Positions 48,092 to 56,574 of a DNA stretch of 64,000 nt are shown piece after piece. The notes beneath the pieces were generated by a model. It was given only the letters and a program-made list of their open reading frames with translations, did not search any database and was not told the DNA's origin. The stretch lies in the NCBI GenBank assembly GCA_026928255.1, contig JAIXKJ010000008.1:349298-413297 (forward strand). Reading direction: 5' to 3'. The stretch's first letter is position 1; each line of letters opens with the position of its first letter. Origin of the DNA: Anaerolineales bacterium (GTDB lineage Bacteria > Chloroflexota > Anaerolineae > Anaerolineales > Villigracilaceae). The position numbers were made by a program, and so were the translations under genes.

Positions 48092-50626
48092 TTAACTCCG
48101 CAATTTTGCGCCGAGTTCCTTTTCCAGCCGTTTGACGATTTTATTTCGTATCGCCGCCGCGTCGCTGTCGGTGAGCGTTTTTTCGGCTTGATAGGTGAGG
48201 TTGTACGCCAGCGACTTTTTGCCCGCGCCGATTTTCTCGTCGCGGTAGAGGTCGAAGAGGCGGACGTTCGCCACGCTTCGCCCGCCCGTTTGACGAATCA
48301 GCGCTTCGACTTTTTCCGCAGGGACGGTTTCGTCCACGACGACGGCGATGTCTTCGTACACGGGCGGAAATTCCGAAACGGGCGTAATGCCGTAGGTCGG
48401 GTTTAGGGCGCGGAGAGTCGCCAGGTCAAATTCGGCGGCGAGGACCGGCGCTTCGCTCAACTCGTATTTTTCTTTTACCAGCGGATGCAGCTCGCCGAAC
48501 GCGCCGATAATTTTTTCGCCGATTTTGATTTCGGCGCATTTGCCCGGGTGCAAGTAATGCGAAGAATCGCTTGCGGCGTAGGAAATATTCGTTAGGCGCA
48601 ATCCGCTCAAAAGGAGTTCGAGGCGGCCTTTCATGTCGAAGAAATCCAGTTGCGCGGAATCCTTCGCGTCCCAAGCCGTCGCTTCGCGCAGCCCGCTCAT
48701 CACGAGGGCGAGTTTGCGCGGCTCGTCGGGCAACTCGTTTTTGCGCGGGACGAAGACGGGACCGATTTCAAAGAACGAAAACGATTCGCCGTTGCGGACG
48801 TTTTTTTCGAGCGCGTCCAAAACGGAGGCGGCGAGGCTGCGGCGCAAAACGCTTTTTTCGGGCGCGATGGGATTCGCCAGTTGCACATAATCGTCGCAGC
48901 GGACGACGCGCGATTCTTTTTCGACGGAGGTCATGCGGTAACTGACGATTTCTTGAAAGCCGAGCGCGACGAGCAGATCGCGCAGATGTTCTTCCCACTC
49001 GTGAACGGGGTTGCCGAGTTGCGGCGGAAGCGCGTCCGCGAGCGAGGAAGTCGGGATGTTGTCGTAGCCGTAACTGCGGGCGATTTCTTCCAACACGTCC
49101 GCAACGCCGACGACGCCTTCGCCGATGTCGAGGCGATGATTCGGCGCGGTAACTTGCAATTCGTCTTCGACGATTTCGCATTTGAATTCGAGGCGCGCAA
49201 GCGCTTCGGAAATTTGTTCGAGAGTCAGGTCAATGCCCAGCGAGCGTTTTACGTCTCGCGTCGAAATGCGGACGACGGCGTCTTTCGGCTTAAGCGGATA
49301 TTCGTCCACAAAGCCCGCGGCGATTTTTCCGTTCGCCCATTCCGCGATGTAGCGCAAGCCGAGTTTCACGCCTTGATCGGCGAGCGCGGGATGCACGCCG
49401 CGCGAAAAGCGGAACGACGCTTCGGACGGCAAATTATGTTGTCGCGCCGTTTTGCGAACGTTGATGAAATTCCACGCCGCGCCTTCGAGCAAAATATTTT
49501 TGGTCTGGTCGGTAACTTCCGATTCCAGCCCGCCCATCACGCCTGCCAGCGCCAGCGCGCCTTGCGCGTCGCCGACCAACACGTTCGACGCGGTCAACGT
49601 CCTTTCCGCGCCGTCGAGCGTGCTAATTTTTTCGCCGTCCTTTGCGGCGCGCGTGGTAATTTTTATTTTTTTGCCGCCCGCGCGCGCGCTCAAAACGTCG
49701 TAGTCAAAAGCGTGCAGCGGCTGCCCCAATTCAAGCATGGCGTAGTTGGTCGCGTCCACAATGTTACTAATCGGGCGCATGCCCGCCAGTTTCAGTCGGC
49801 GCTGAATTTCGTAAGGGCTCGCTTTAATTTCGACGTCTCGAATCAAGCCGAAGGTGAAGCGCGGATTTAATTCTGGATTTGTGATTTCTATTTCGACAAG
49901 TTCGTTGACGGGTTGCAGGTTTAAGGTTGCAGGCTGCGCCGCCGCTTCTGGACTTTGGGCTTTTAACTCGCGCCCAAGCAGCGCCGCCAACTCTCTGGCG
50001 ACTCCGACGACGTTCGCCACGCGCCCCATGTTCGGCAAAATGGAAATGTCCAACACGGCGTCGCCCATGTAATCGGCGAGCGGCATGCCCGTCGGCGCGT
50101 CGTCGTCGAGCAAGATGATGCCGTCGCTTTCTTCGGTGATGCCGAGTTCCTTTTCGGAGCAAACCATCGAGTACGAGTCCACGCCGCGAATTTTGGCGCG
50201 TTTGAGCGTCATCAACACTTGACCGTCGGCGTGTCCGTCGTATAAGGTCGCGCCTTCTTTGGCGTACGCCACTTTGAGCGGCTGATCCAATTTACCAGCG
50301 CCTTTAAGGTGAAAGATGTTCGGCGCGCCCGTTAAGACGACTTGATCTTTTTCGCCGTCGTACAAATCGAGCAAGGTTAATTTGTCCGCGTTGGGATGCG
50401 GCTTGACTTCGCGCACTTCCGCCACGACGATTTTTTCTCGATCCCAGCCGATGCCGTTGGTTTTGAATTCGTGCTTTTCGCCGTCTTTGTAAATCGGCAT
50501 GGGCAAACCGACGTAAAGGATTTCGTCCACTTCCATGCCCGCCAACGTGAGTTTGCGGGCAATATCTTCGACGGAAAGTCCGTCGAGGTCAATAAAGTCT
50601 TTTAGCCAAGAGATGGGGATTTTCAT
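48092..50626 (-). CDS. pheT: Phenylalanyl-tRNA synthetase beta subunit
   Basis: An 844-residue subunit. KIPISWLKDFIDLDGLSVED starts the protein. The tRNA-binding (EMAP-like) domain lies about 45-160, followed by the B3/B4 editing domain with GVDSYSMVCSEKELG and LLEGAAWNFINVRKTARQHN, the B5 domain, and the C-terminal anticodon-binding domain (FPPVYEDIAVVVDETVPAEK). The linker near residues 240-260 (QPATLNLQPVNELVE) comes from the same dispersed repeat as the mutL linker. It starts 7 bp after pheS and has a GAGGAACTT site. Confidence 0.96.
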   Translation of the reverse strand: MKIPISWLKDFIDLDGLSVEDIARKLTLAGMEVDEILYVGLPMPIYKDGEKHEFKTNGIGWDREKIVVAEVREVKPHPNADKLTLLDLYDGEKDQVVLTGAPNIFHLKGAGKLDQPLKVAYAKEGATLYDGHADGQVLMTLKRAKIRGVDSYSMVCSEKELGITEESDGIILLDDDAPTGMPLADYMGDAVLDISILPNMGRVANVVGVARELAALLGRELKAQSPEAAAQPATLNLQPVNELVEIEITNPELNPRFTFGLIRDVEIKASPYEIQRRLKLAGMRPISNIVDATNYAMLELGQPLHAFDYDVLSARAGGKKIKITTRAAKDGEKISTLDGAERTLTASNVLVGDAQGALALAGVMGGLESEVTDQTKNILLEGAAWNFINVRKTARQHNLPSEASFRFSRGVHPALADQGVKLGLRYIAEWANGKIAAGFVDEYPLKPKDAVVRISTRDVKRSLGIDLTLEQISEALARLEFKCEIVEDELQVTAPNHRLDIGEGVVGVADVLEEIARSYGYDNIPTSSLADALPPQLGNPVHEWEEHLRDLLVALGFQEIVSYRMTSVEKESRVVRCDDYVQLANPIAPEKSVLRRSLAASVLDALEKNVRNGESFSFFEIGPVFVPRKNELPDEPRKLALVMSGLREATAWDAKDSAQLDFFDMKGRLELLLSGLRLTNISYAASDSSHYLHPGKCAEIKIGEKIIGAFGELHPLVKEKYELSEAPVLAAEFDLATLRALNPTYGITPVSEFPPVYEDIAVVVDETVPAEKVEALIRQTGGRSVANVRLFDLYRDEKIGAGKKSLAYNLTYQAEKTLTDSDAAAIRNKIVKRLEKELGAKLRS

Positions 50627-50633
50627 AAGTTCC

Positions 50634-51692
50634 TCAAAACTGTTCCAAAAACCGCGCGTCATTGCCCCAGAAATAGCGGATGTCATTAATCTTATTCCGC
50701 AGCATTAACTGGCGCTCGGGCCCCATGCCCCAGGCGAAGCCCGAATAAATTTTCGGGTCGTAGCCGCCCGCCGTCAGCACGTTGGGATGCACCATGCCGC
50801 AGCCGAGAATTTCCAGCCAGCCCGAATTTTTGCAAACCGCGCAGCCTTTTCCGCCGCAGACGAAACATTCCACGTCCACTTCGGCGGACGGTTCGGTGAA
50901 CGGGAAGTACGAAGCGCGAAAGCGCAGACGCGCCCCCTCGCCAAACATGCGGCGCACGAAATCCGCAATTGTGCCTTTCAAATCCGCGAAGGTGATATTC
51001 TTCCCAACCGCCAGCCCTTCCACTTGATTGAACTGCACTTCCGAACGCGCCGTAATTTGCTCGTAACGAAAACACATGCCGGGCAACGCAATGCGAATCG
51101 GCGGCGGGTCGCTGGGGTTCGTCGCGACGAATTGGCGCATAGCGTGAATTTGACCGGGCGACGTGTGCGTCCGCATCAAAAGCGGGTTGTCCGTCTCAAC
51201 ATCCGTTTTGATAAAAAACGTGTCTTGCATATCGCGCGCGGGATGATCGGGCGGAAAATTCAGCAACTGGAAATTATATTCGTCCGTTTCCACTTCGCGC
51301 GAAGTATAGACCTGAAAACCCATCTCCGCCAAAATGCTCAACACGCGCCGCAATTGCTGCGTGGACGGATGCAAACGCCCGACGAATTTTGCGCGACCAG
51401 GAAGCGTAACGTCCAATTTTTCTTCCGCCAAAGATTTCGCCAACGCGGCGCTTTTCACCGCCTGCGCCTGACTCTCAAATTCGGCTTCCAACTTAACCTT
51501 GACTTGATTCGCCGCTTGCCCGACGACGGGTTTCTCTTCCTTCGAGAGTTTTCCCAACCCCGAAAAAACCGACATCAACGGCGAACTGCGCCCCAAATTG
51601 GCGACGCGCCACGCTTCCAACGCCGCCGCATCCGCAACGGATTGCAGCGACTCCAAAGCCTCTTTCTCGATTTGATTTAATTTGTCCAACAT
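50634..51692 (-). CDS. pheS: Phenylalanyl-tRNA synthetase alpha subunit
   Basis: A 352-residue class II synthetase subunit. The N-terminal coiled coil (about 1-90) binds tRNA. The catalytic core has MRTHTSPGQIHAMRQF, MCFRYEQITARSEVQFNQVE, ECFVCGGKGCAVCKNSGWLE and motif 3 GFAWGMGPERQLMLRNKI. The CxxC...CxxC insertion is a feature of some pheS genes. I use the ATG at 51692; a GTG two codons earlier is possible. Expression is controlled by the T-box upstream. Confidence 0.95.
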   Translation of the reverse strand: MLDKLNQIEKEALESLQSVADAAALEAWRVANLGRSSPLMSVFSGLGKLSKEEKPVVGQAANQVKVKLEAEFESQAQAVKSAALAKSLAEEKLDVTLPGRAKFVGRLHPSTQQLRRVLSILAEMGFQVYTSREVETDEYNFQLLNFPPDHPARDMQDTFFIKTDVETDNPLLMRTHTSPGQIHAMRQFVATNPSDPPPIRIALPGMCFRYEQITARSEVQFNQVEGLAVGKNITFADLKGTIADFVRRMFGEGARLRFRASYFPFTEPSAEVDVECFVCGGKGCAVCKNSGWLEILGCGMVHPNVLTAGGYDPKIYSGFAWGMGPERQLMLRNKINDIRYFWGNDARFLEQF

Positions 51693-51727
51693 ACGCACCT
51701 CGTATTATTAATGGCTTGCCCTTCCGC

Positions 51728-51970
51728 GATAAATAAAAAAATCTCATCCCAAAATTGGGACGAGATTTCAAACCTCGCGGTACCACCCAAGTTAGCCGCA
51801 GACCATGCGACTCGCTCTGTCTTGTGTAACGTCAAGAAAACGGTTTGCGCTACCAAAAAACCTGATACCTGATACCAAGTTTATCTTCACGCAAACGGCT
51901 CAAGAGGGAACTTCGATTGATTTTCACTGAGCGCAATTTCAGCGATTGCTTGCGCCTCTCTGCCAGTTTC
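51728..51970 (-). promoter_or_regulatory. T-box riboswitch of pheST (specifier UUC)
   Basis: On the minus strand the leader holds Stem I (GGCAGAGAGGCGC ... CCTCTTGAGCC), the conserved T-box TTGGGTGGTACCGCGAGGTT (51792-51773) and a terminator hairpin (GAAATCTCGTCCC / GGGATGAGATTTTTTT, 51768-51735). The codon TTC (51910-51908) sits at the 3' side of Stem I where a specifier is expected and encodes Phe. Uncharged tRNA-Phe should bind and favour read-through into pheST. Confidence 0.93.
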
Positions 51971-52014
51971 TTTCAATTTACTTTACTCTGTCTCAGCCTT
52001 TTTTGAATTCCCGT

Positions 52015-52043
52015 AATTATCCGCAAAAACGGGGATATGTCAA
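52015..52043 (-). promoter_or_regulatory. Promoter of the pheST leader
   Basis: TTGACA (52043-52038), 17-bp spacer, ATAATT (52020-52015) on the minus strand, upstream of the T-box. It lies within 35 bp of the divergent glycosyltransferase gene promoter. Confidence 0.7.
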
Positions 52044-52059
52044 GCGCGAAATCCTTTGA

Positions 52060-52065
52060 TAGAAT
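52060..52065 (+). promoter_or_regulatory. -10 box before the membrane glycosyltransferase
   Basis: TAGAAT, 11 nt before the ATG at 52077, with no ribosome site. Near-leaderless; -35 not clear. Confidence 0.45.
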
Positions 52066-52076
52066 CAAAACGCCTT

Positions 52077-53606
52077 ATGAATCAAAAAGTCCGCGCCGCC
52101 GACCTTTTTCTTTTAATCGCGCTTCTCTTCGGAATTATCCTGCGCTTTTACCCCGTCTTTGCCAACGGATTTCCGCTAAACGACGGCGGCATGTTTTACG
52201 CCGTCGTCTCGGACATAAAAGAGAATCGCTATCAGCCGCCGTTGACCCTCTCCTACAACCAAGCGGACATTCCCTTCACTTATCCGCCGCTCGCGTTTTA
52301 TCTCGTCGCCGCGCTGTCGGATTTAATTCCCGTCCCGTTGGTTAATTTTTTTCTTTATCTTCCCGCGATATTTAACACGCTTTCCATTTTCGCGCTTTAT
52401 TTATTGATGCGCGAAATCGCTTCCTCGCAAGAGGACGCCGCCTTAACGACCGCTCTTTACGCGCTGACAGGCAACGCCTTCGCCTTTCAAATTATGGGCG
52501 GAGGCGTTACCCGCGCTTTGGGCGTGTTGTTCCTTTTGCTGACGGCTTGGCAAGCGGCAAAATTATTCCGCGAGTATCGCCCGCGCCGACTGTTATTCAC
52601 GATTCTCTTCGGCGCGGGCGCGACGCTGAGTCACCCGCAGGCGGCGCTGCACACAGCCGCTGTCGGCGCGATTTTATTTTTGACTTACAGAAGAACAAAG
52701 CGCGGAATCCTCTCGGCGTTAATCGTCGGCGCGGGCGTTCTCTTGCTTAGCGCCCCGTGGTGGACGAGCGCCTTATCGCGTTACGGAGTCGCGCCGCTGC
52801 TCTCCGCCAGCGCGACCAGCGCCCGCAGTTTATCTTCCTATCTTTATACGCTGCGCGCATTTTCTCCGTTAAATTTTTCCGCGATTCCATTTTTGATTTT
52901 TATGTATCTCGGAATTTGGATTTCAATTCGCAGACAAAATTTTCTCTATCTCGCGTGGATGACGCTTTCAATTTTGCTCGACCCGCGCGGCGCCGGAAAT
53001 TTGATTCTGTACGCGCCGAGCGCCGCGTTAGCGGCGATTGGACTGAATCAACTTTCGGCGCGGATAAATCATCAAAACGCCGACGCGCTTCAACGTCGGG
53101 CGGGCGGCGTTATTGTTTTCAGTCTGTTCCTTTGGATTTTTCTGCTCGCCAGCGCGACCGATTTTCAGTTAATCAATAACAGTTTGAAAAAATCCGATTT
53201 GGAAATTATGGATTGGGCGAAGCGCAACACCGAAGCGGACGCGGCGTTTGTCATTGCGGACGGTTCGACCGCGCCGCAGAACGACCCGTTTCAAGAGTGG
53301 TTTCCAGCGCTGACGGAACGCCAAAGCCGCACGACGCTGCAAGGGTTAGAGTGGACTCTCGGCGAAAAATTTTTTGCGCGTTTCGAGCAGTTGACGGCGC
53401 TGCAACAATGCGCGGACATGACCTGTTTGCAAACGCGGACGAGCGCCGACCGCGTCGAGTTTGATTATTTGATTACGCTCATGCCCGCCAGCCAATACGC
53501 GGACGAAGTCGAGCGCGTAACGCGCTTGAACGAGTCGGCGCGCGCGGCGGACGATTTTATTTTTATAACGCAAATTAATAACGCGCTGATTTTTAAGCGA
53601 AGATAA
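52077..53606 (+). CDS. Polytopic membrane glycosyltransferase-like protein
   Basis: A 509-residue protein with about ten hydrophobic segments. After the first segment, FANGFPLNDGGMFYAVVSDI has an acidic pattern (NDGGMF) like the first-loop DE/DD of GT-C enzymes, and FTYPPLAFYLVAALSDLIPV follows. This fits a GT39/GT-C type lipid-linked sugar transferase, but the sugar is unknown. The C-terminal about 120 residues are soluble. It is divergent from pheST. Converges with the M1 peptidase. Confidence 0.65.
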   Translation: MNQKVRAADLFLLIALLFGIILRFYPVFANGFPLNDGGMFYAVVSDIKENRYQPPLTLSYNQADIPFTYPPLAFYLVAALSDLIPVPLVNFFLYLPAIFNTLSIFALYLLMREIASSQEDAALTTALYALTGNAFAFQIMGGGVTRALGVLFLLLTAWQAAKLFREYRPRRLLFTILFGAGATLSHPQAALHTAAVGAILFLTYRRTKRGILSALIVGAGVLLLSAPWWTSALSRYGVAPLLSASATSARSLSSYLYTLRAFSPLNFSAIPFLIFMYLGIWISIRRQNFLYLAWMTLSILLDPRGAGNLILYAPSAALAAIGLNQLSARINHQNADALQRRAGGVIVFSLFLWIFLLASATDFQLINNSLKKSDLEIMDWAKRNTEADAAFVIADGSTAPQNDPFQEWFPALTERQSRTTLQGLEWTLGEKFFARFEQLTALQQCADMTCLQTRTSADRVEFDYLITLMPASQYADEVERVTRLNESARAADDFIFITQINNALIFKRR

Positions 53607-53618
53607 TTTTTTGCCCGA

Positions 53619-55103
53619 TCATTTCGGCAACGGCGGAAGTTCTTTTTCATACAGCCAATTTTGAAAGAAATCGCCCAGCGCTTGTCCGCTGACTTGTTCG
53701 GCGACGGCGATAAAGTCTTCGGTTGTCGCGTTGCCGTATTTATATTTTTCCGCGTAGGTTTTTAGAATCTTAAAAAACGCTTGGTCGCCGACGGTCAAAC
53801 GCAAGGCGTGCAAAGTCAACCCGCCGCGCTGATAAACGCCGTAGTTAAATAAATCGTCGGCGGCGGGCGAGCCGGGCGGCGAAAAATATTCGGCGTTGTC
53901 TTTCATCATATTGTACGAGCCTTCCGCCCAAGCGTTCAATTCGCTCGCGCCGTAAAGGTGTTCCGTCCACAGCGCCTCGCCGTAGGAAGCGAATCCTTCG
54001 TTGAGCCAAATATCGCGCCACTGCGCCACGCTGACCGAATCGCCGAACCATTGATGCGTCAACTCGTGGGCGACGACCAACTCGGACGATTCGGGACTGT
54101 CGGGGTAAATCATATCGCTGCCAAAAATGGACAGCGTTTGATTTTCCAGCGCCGCGCCGAAGGGCTGATTCATCATCAACGCGCCGTAAACTTCAAACGG
54201 GTACGCGCCGAACAACTCGCTGAAATAATCAATCATCTCGCCTTGCCGCGCAAACGCTTGACGATAGTCTTTTGACAGACTCGCGTCAAAATAATTGCGG
54301 ATGGGAACGCCGCCCGCCGACGTAGAAGTCTCGACGTCAAAGTCGGCGATGTTAATCGTCGTCAAATAACTCGCCATCGGGTCACGGACTTTGAAACTGT
54401 AAGTCGTCGAATCGCCGTTGTCTGTTTCTTCTTCCAAAATTCCGTTCGCGGCGACTTCATACGGTTTCGGCACGGTTACGACGATTTCATAATTCGCCTT
54501 GTCCAGCGGATGATCGTTGGACGGGAAAAACGTCGCCGCGCCGTCCGGCTCGCTCAAAACGTAAATGCCTTTTTCAAAGACGATCCACCCTGTCGGGAAG
54601 TACAAGGCTTTGGACATCATCGGCTTGGGGACGCCCGCATACTCAACGACGACGGCGAACTCCGCGCCTTGCTTTAATTCTTGGGCGGGGATAATCGTCA
54701 ACTCTTGGCCGTCGCGCTCAAACCGCGCGTCCGCGCCGTTAACCGTAACCTTAACAACCTTAAATCCCGAAAGGTCTAAATTGAAGCGGCTTAAGTTTTG
54801 CGTTGCGCGGGCAATCATAGTTGTCTTGCCGTTTAGTTCGCTGGTCTTAACATCCTTCACTAAAATTTCCAAACGATAAGAAAGCGCATCGTAACCGCCG
54901 TTGCCAAATTCGGGGTAAAGCGAATCTCCAACCCCCGCCGCGCCGATGGACGAATCGAGCGAAGCGGCGGCAGTCGGCTTAAGCGGCGTGTTCGTGGAAA
55001 TGGGAACGGGCGCGGGTTGGGTCGGCGCGGACGAAGGAATCAGCGTTTGGCAAGAAAGCGCCGTCAACACAAAAAGCGAGAGAAAGAAAAATTTTTGTTT
55101 CAT
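53619..55103 (-). CDS. M1-family aminopeptidase lipoprotein
   Basis: A 494-residue zinc peptidase. The signal peptide ends LTALSC (Cys18), so it is a surface lipoprotein, with a Pro/Thr-rich linker. The substrate motif is GAALENQ rather than GAMEN. The zinc site HELTHQWFG starts at His346 with the third ligand in LNEGFASYGEALW. The C-terminal domain is short, so it resembles small bacterial M1 enzymes. Its start overlaps the stop of the HD-domain gene by ATGA, so both are coupled. Confidence 0.9.
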   Translation of the reverse strand: MKQKFFFLSLFVLTALSCQTLIPSSAPTQPAPVPISTNTPLKPTAAASLDSSIGAAGVGDSLYPEFGNGGYDALSYRLEILVKDVKTSELNGKTTMIARATQNLSRFNLDLSGFKVVKVTVNGADARFERDGQELTIIPAQELKQGAEFAVVVEYAGVPKPMMSKALYFPTGWIVFEKGIYVLSEPDGAATFFPSNDHPLDKANYEIVVTVPKPYEVAANGILEEETDNGDSTTYSFKVRDPMASYLTTINIADFDVETSTSAGGVPIRNYFDASLSKDYRQAFARQGEMIDYFSELFGAYPFEVYGALMMNQPFGAALENQTLSIFGSDMIYPDSPESSELVVAHELTHQWFGDSVSVAQWRDIWLNEGFASYGEALWTEHLYGASELNAWAEGSYNMMKDNAEYFSPPGSPAADDLFNYGVYQRGGLTLHALRLTVGDQAFFKILKTYAEKYKYGNATTEDFIAVAEQVSGQALGDFFQNWLYEKELPPLPK

Positions 55104-55750
55104 TGAATGTCCGCACCCTTCCATTCTTTCATAAATTGGTCGAGAAAATTTTCCATCACGCGGTGGCGTTCTTCCGCAATGCGTTTCGCAGATTGCGTGT
55201 TCATGCGCTCTTTCAGCAAAAGCAACTTTTCGTAAAAGTGGTTAATGGTGTCGCTCTTGCTTTTTTTATAATCTTCAAAATTTGCGTGCATGTGCGGCGC
55301 AGAATTAGGATTGTACAACGCGCGATTTTTATATCCGCCGTAGGCGAAGGCGCGCGCGATGCCAATCGCGCCAATCGCGTCGAGGCGGTCGGCGTCTTGC
55401 ACAATTTTTCCTTCGAGCGAATCCATCTCGTCCGCCACGCCCGCGCCCTTGTACGAAACGCGCTTGACGATCGCGCAGACGCTGTCGGCGAGGGCAGGCT
55501 CGACGGCGCAAGACTCAAGCCAACGTCTGGCGCGCAGCGGCTCTTCGCTTTCATTAAATTTCCAATCGTCGAGGTCGTGCAACAGCGCCGCCAATTGCGT
55601 AATCAAAGAATCCGCTTTTTCAATTTCACAAAGCGCGGCGGCGGTTTTCCAAACGCGCTCGATGTGAAACCAATCGTGTCCCGAAGCGTCGTCGGCAAAT
55701 TCGCGCCGCACATAATCGGCAGTTTTTTGGATGAGGTTGTTTTCAGTCAT
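55100..55750 (-). CDS. HD-domain phosphohydrolase (YedJ type)
   Basis: A 216-residue protein. HDWFHIERVWKTAAALC, LAALLHDLDDWKF and VQDADRLDAIGAIGIARAFA are the three HD motifs, with the last matching the YedJ group. The substrate is unknown (often a nucleotide or phosphoester). It is the first gene of the pair with the M1 peptidase. TATAAT lies 6 nt before the ATG. Confidence 0.9.
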   Translation of the reverse strand: MTENNLIQKTADYVRREFADDASGHDWFHIERVWKTAAALCEIEKADSLITQLAALLHDLDDWKFNESEEPLRARRWLESCAVEPALADSVCAIVKRVSYKGAGVADEMDSLEGKIVQDADRLDAIGAIGIARAFAYGGYKNRALYNPNSAPHMHANFEDYKKSKSDTINHFYEKLLLLKERMNTQSAKRIAEERHRVMENFLDQFMKEWKGADIQ

Positions 55751-55756
55751 GGCGCG

Positions 55757-55762
55757 ATTATA
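55757..55762 (-). promoter_or_regulatory. -10 box, 6 nt before the HD gene
   Basis: TATAAT on the minus strand, 6 nt before the ATG at 55750. Predicted leaderless. Confidence 0.65.
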
Positions 55763-55821
55763 AACAAAATTGTCAGGCGCAAATTGGCAAAAAGGAATTA
55801 TCTTTATGGCGAGGAGAAAAA

Positions 55822-56517
55822 ATGAAACGCCGCATTTTATTGATTGGATTTATTTTTTTCGCAACGGGATGCGCCGCCAAAGAAACGCCGCCTCCCCCGC
55901 CGACGCCGACCGCCAGCGCGACGCCTGCGCCCACCCCCACGCCGATTCCGCCCACGCCGACTCGCGTCGAAATCGTCGCCCAAGTCAGCGCGGACTCCGC
56001 CAACTGCCGCTTCGGGCCGGGCACGGTGTACGAGCCGCGCGGCGAAATTCGCAAGGGACGTTTGCTGACCGCCGTCGGGCGCAACGTCAACGCGGATTGG
56101 TGGCAGATTAAAGATCCGCTCAACCCTGGCGGCTTCTGTTGGATTTCCGCGCAGACGACCGAATTGCGCGGGGAAGCCGAGTCGCTGTCCGTTGTTTCGC
56201 CGCCGTCGGTTTCCGTTCTGAAAATTGATTTGCGCGTCGAGCCGAAATTGATTTCCGTAAGTTGCGATCAATTTCCGCAGGCGATTTTTCTCGAAGCAGT
56301 CGTTACAACCGACGGACCGACTCTGCTCAACTGGCAATGGGAAAGCAACGTCGGCGTTATTTCCGACGTCGGCACGATAATTTTTGACGAGTACGGCTCG
56401 AAGATCATTAACGATTTTTATCGAATCAGCGCTCCGGGCAGTTATTGGATTAAGTTGAAAATTATTTATCCTAACGCGACGGAGGGCAAAATCGCATTTT
56501 CGGTTAATTGCTCGTAA
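55822..56517 (+). CDS. SH3-like lipoprotein
   Basis: A 231-residue lipoprotein. The lipobox is FATGC (Cys17), followed by a Pro/Thr-rich linker (TPTASATPAPTPTPIPPTPT). An SH3b-like domain (about 50-115) reads ANCRFGPGTVYEPRGEIRKG and DWWQIKDPLNPGGFCWIS. The C-terminal half is beta-rich (Ig-like pattern: LLNWQWESNVGVISDVGTII) with cysteines at SVSCDQ and VNCS. It may bind cell wall or polysaccharide; no enzyme motif is visible. A GGCGAGGAG site precedes the ATG. Confidence 0.8.
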   Translation: MKRRILLIGFIFFATGCAAKETPPPPPTPTASATPAPTPTPIPPTPTRVEIVAQVSADSANCRFGPGTVYEPRGEIRKGRLLTAVGRNVNADWWQIKDPLNPGGFCWISAQTTELRGEAESLSVVSPPSVSVLKIDLRVEPKLISVSCDQFPQAIFLEAVVTTDGPTLLNWQWESNVGVISDVGTIIFDEYGSKIINDFYRISAPGSYWIKLKIIYPNATEGKIAFSVNCS

Positions 56518-56540
56518 CTTCAAAACTCAACCGCGCTTGG

Positions 56541-56546
56541 TATAAT
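56541..56546 (+). promoter_or_regulatory. -10 box of miaB
   Basis: TATAAT followed by a 28-nt leader and a TAGGAGTT ribosome site, so this gene is leadered, unlike several neighbours. Confidence 0.6.
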
Positions 56547-56574
56547 TTAGCCTCACAACATTAGGAGTTAGAGC

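Noticed and set aside
48650..49870. 406-codon plus-strand frame opposite pheT
   Set aside because: Antisense to a certain gene; composition is that of a shadow frame.
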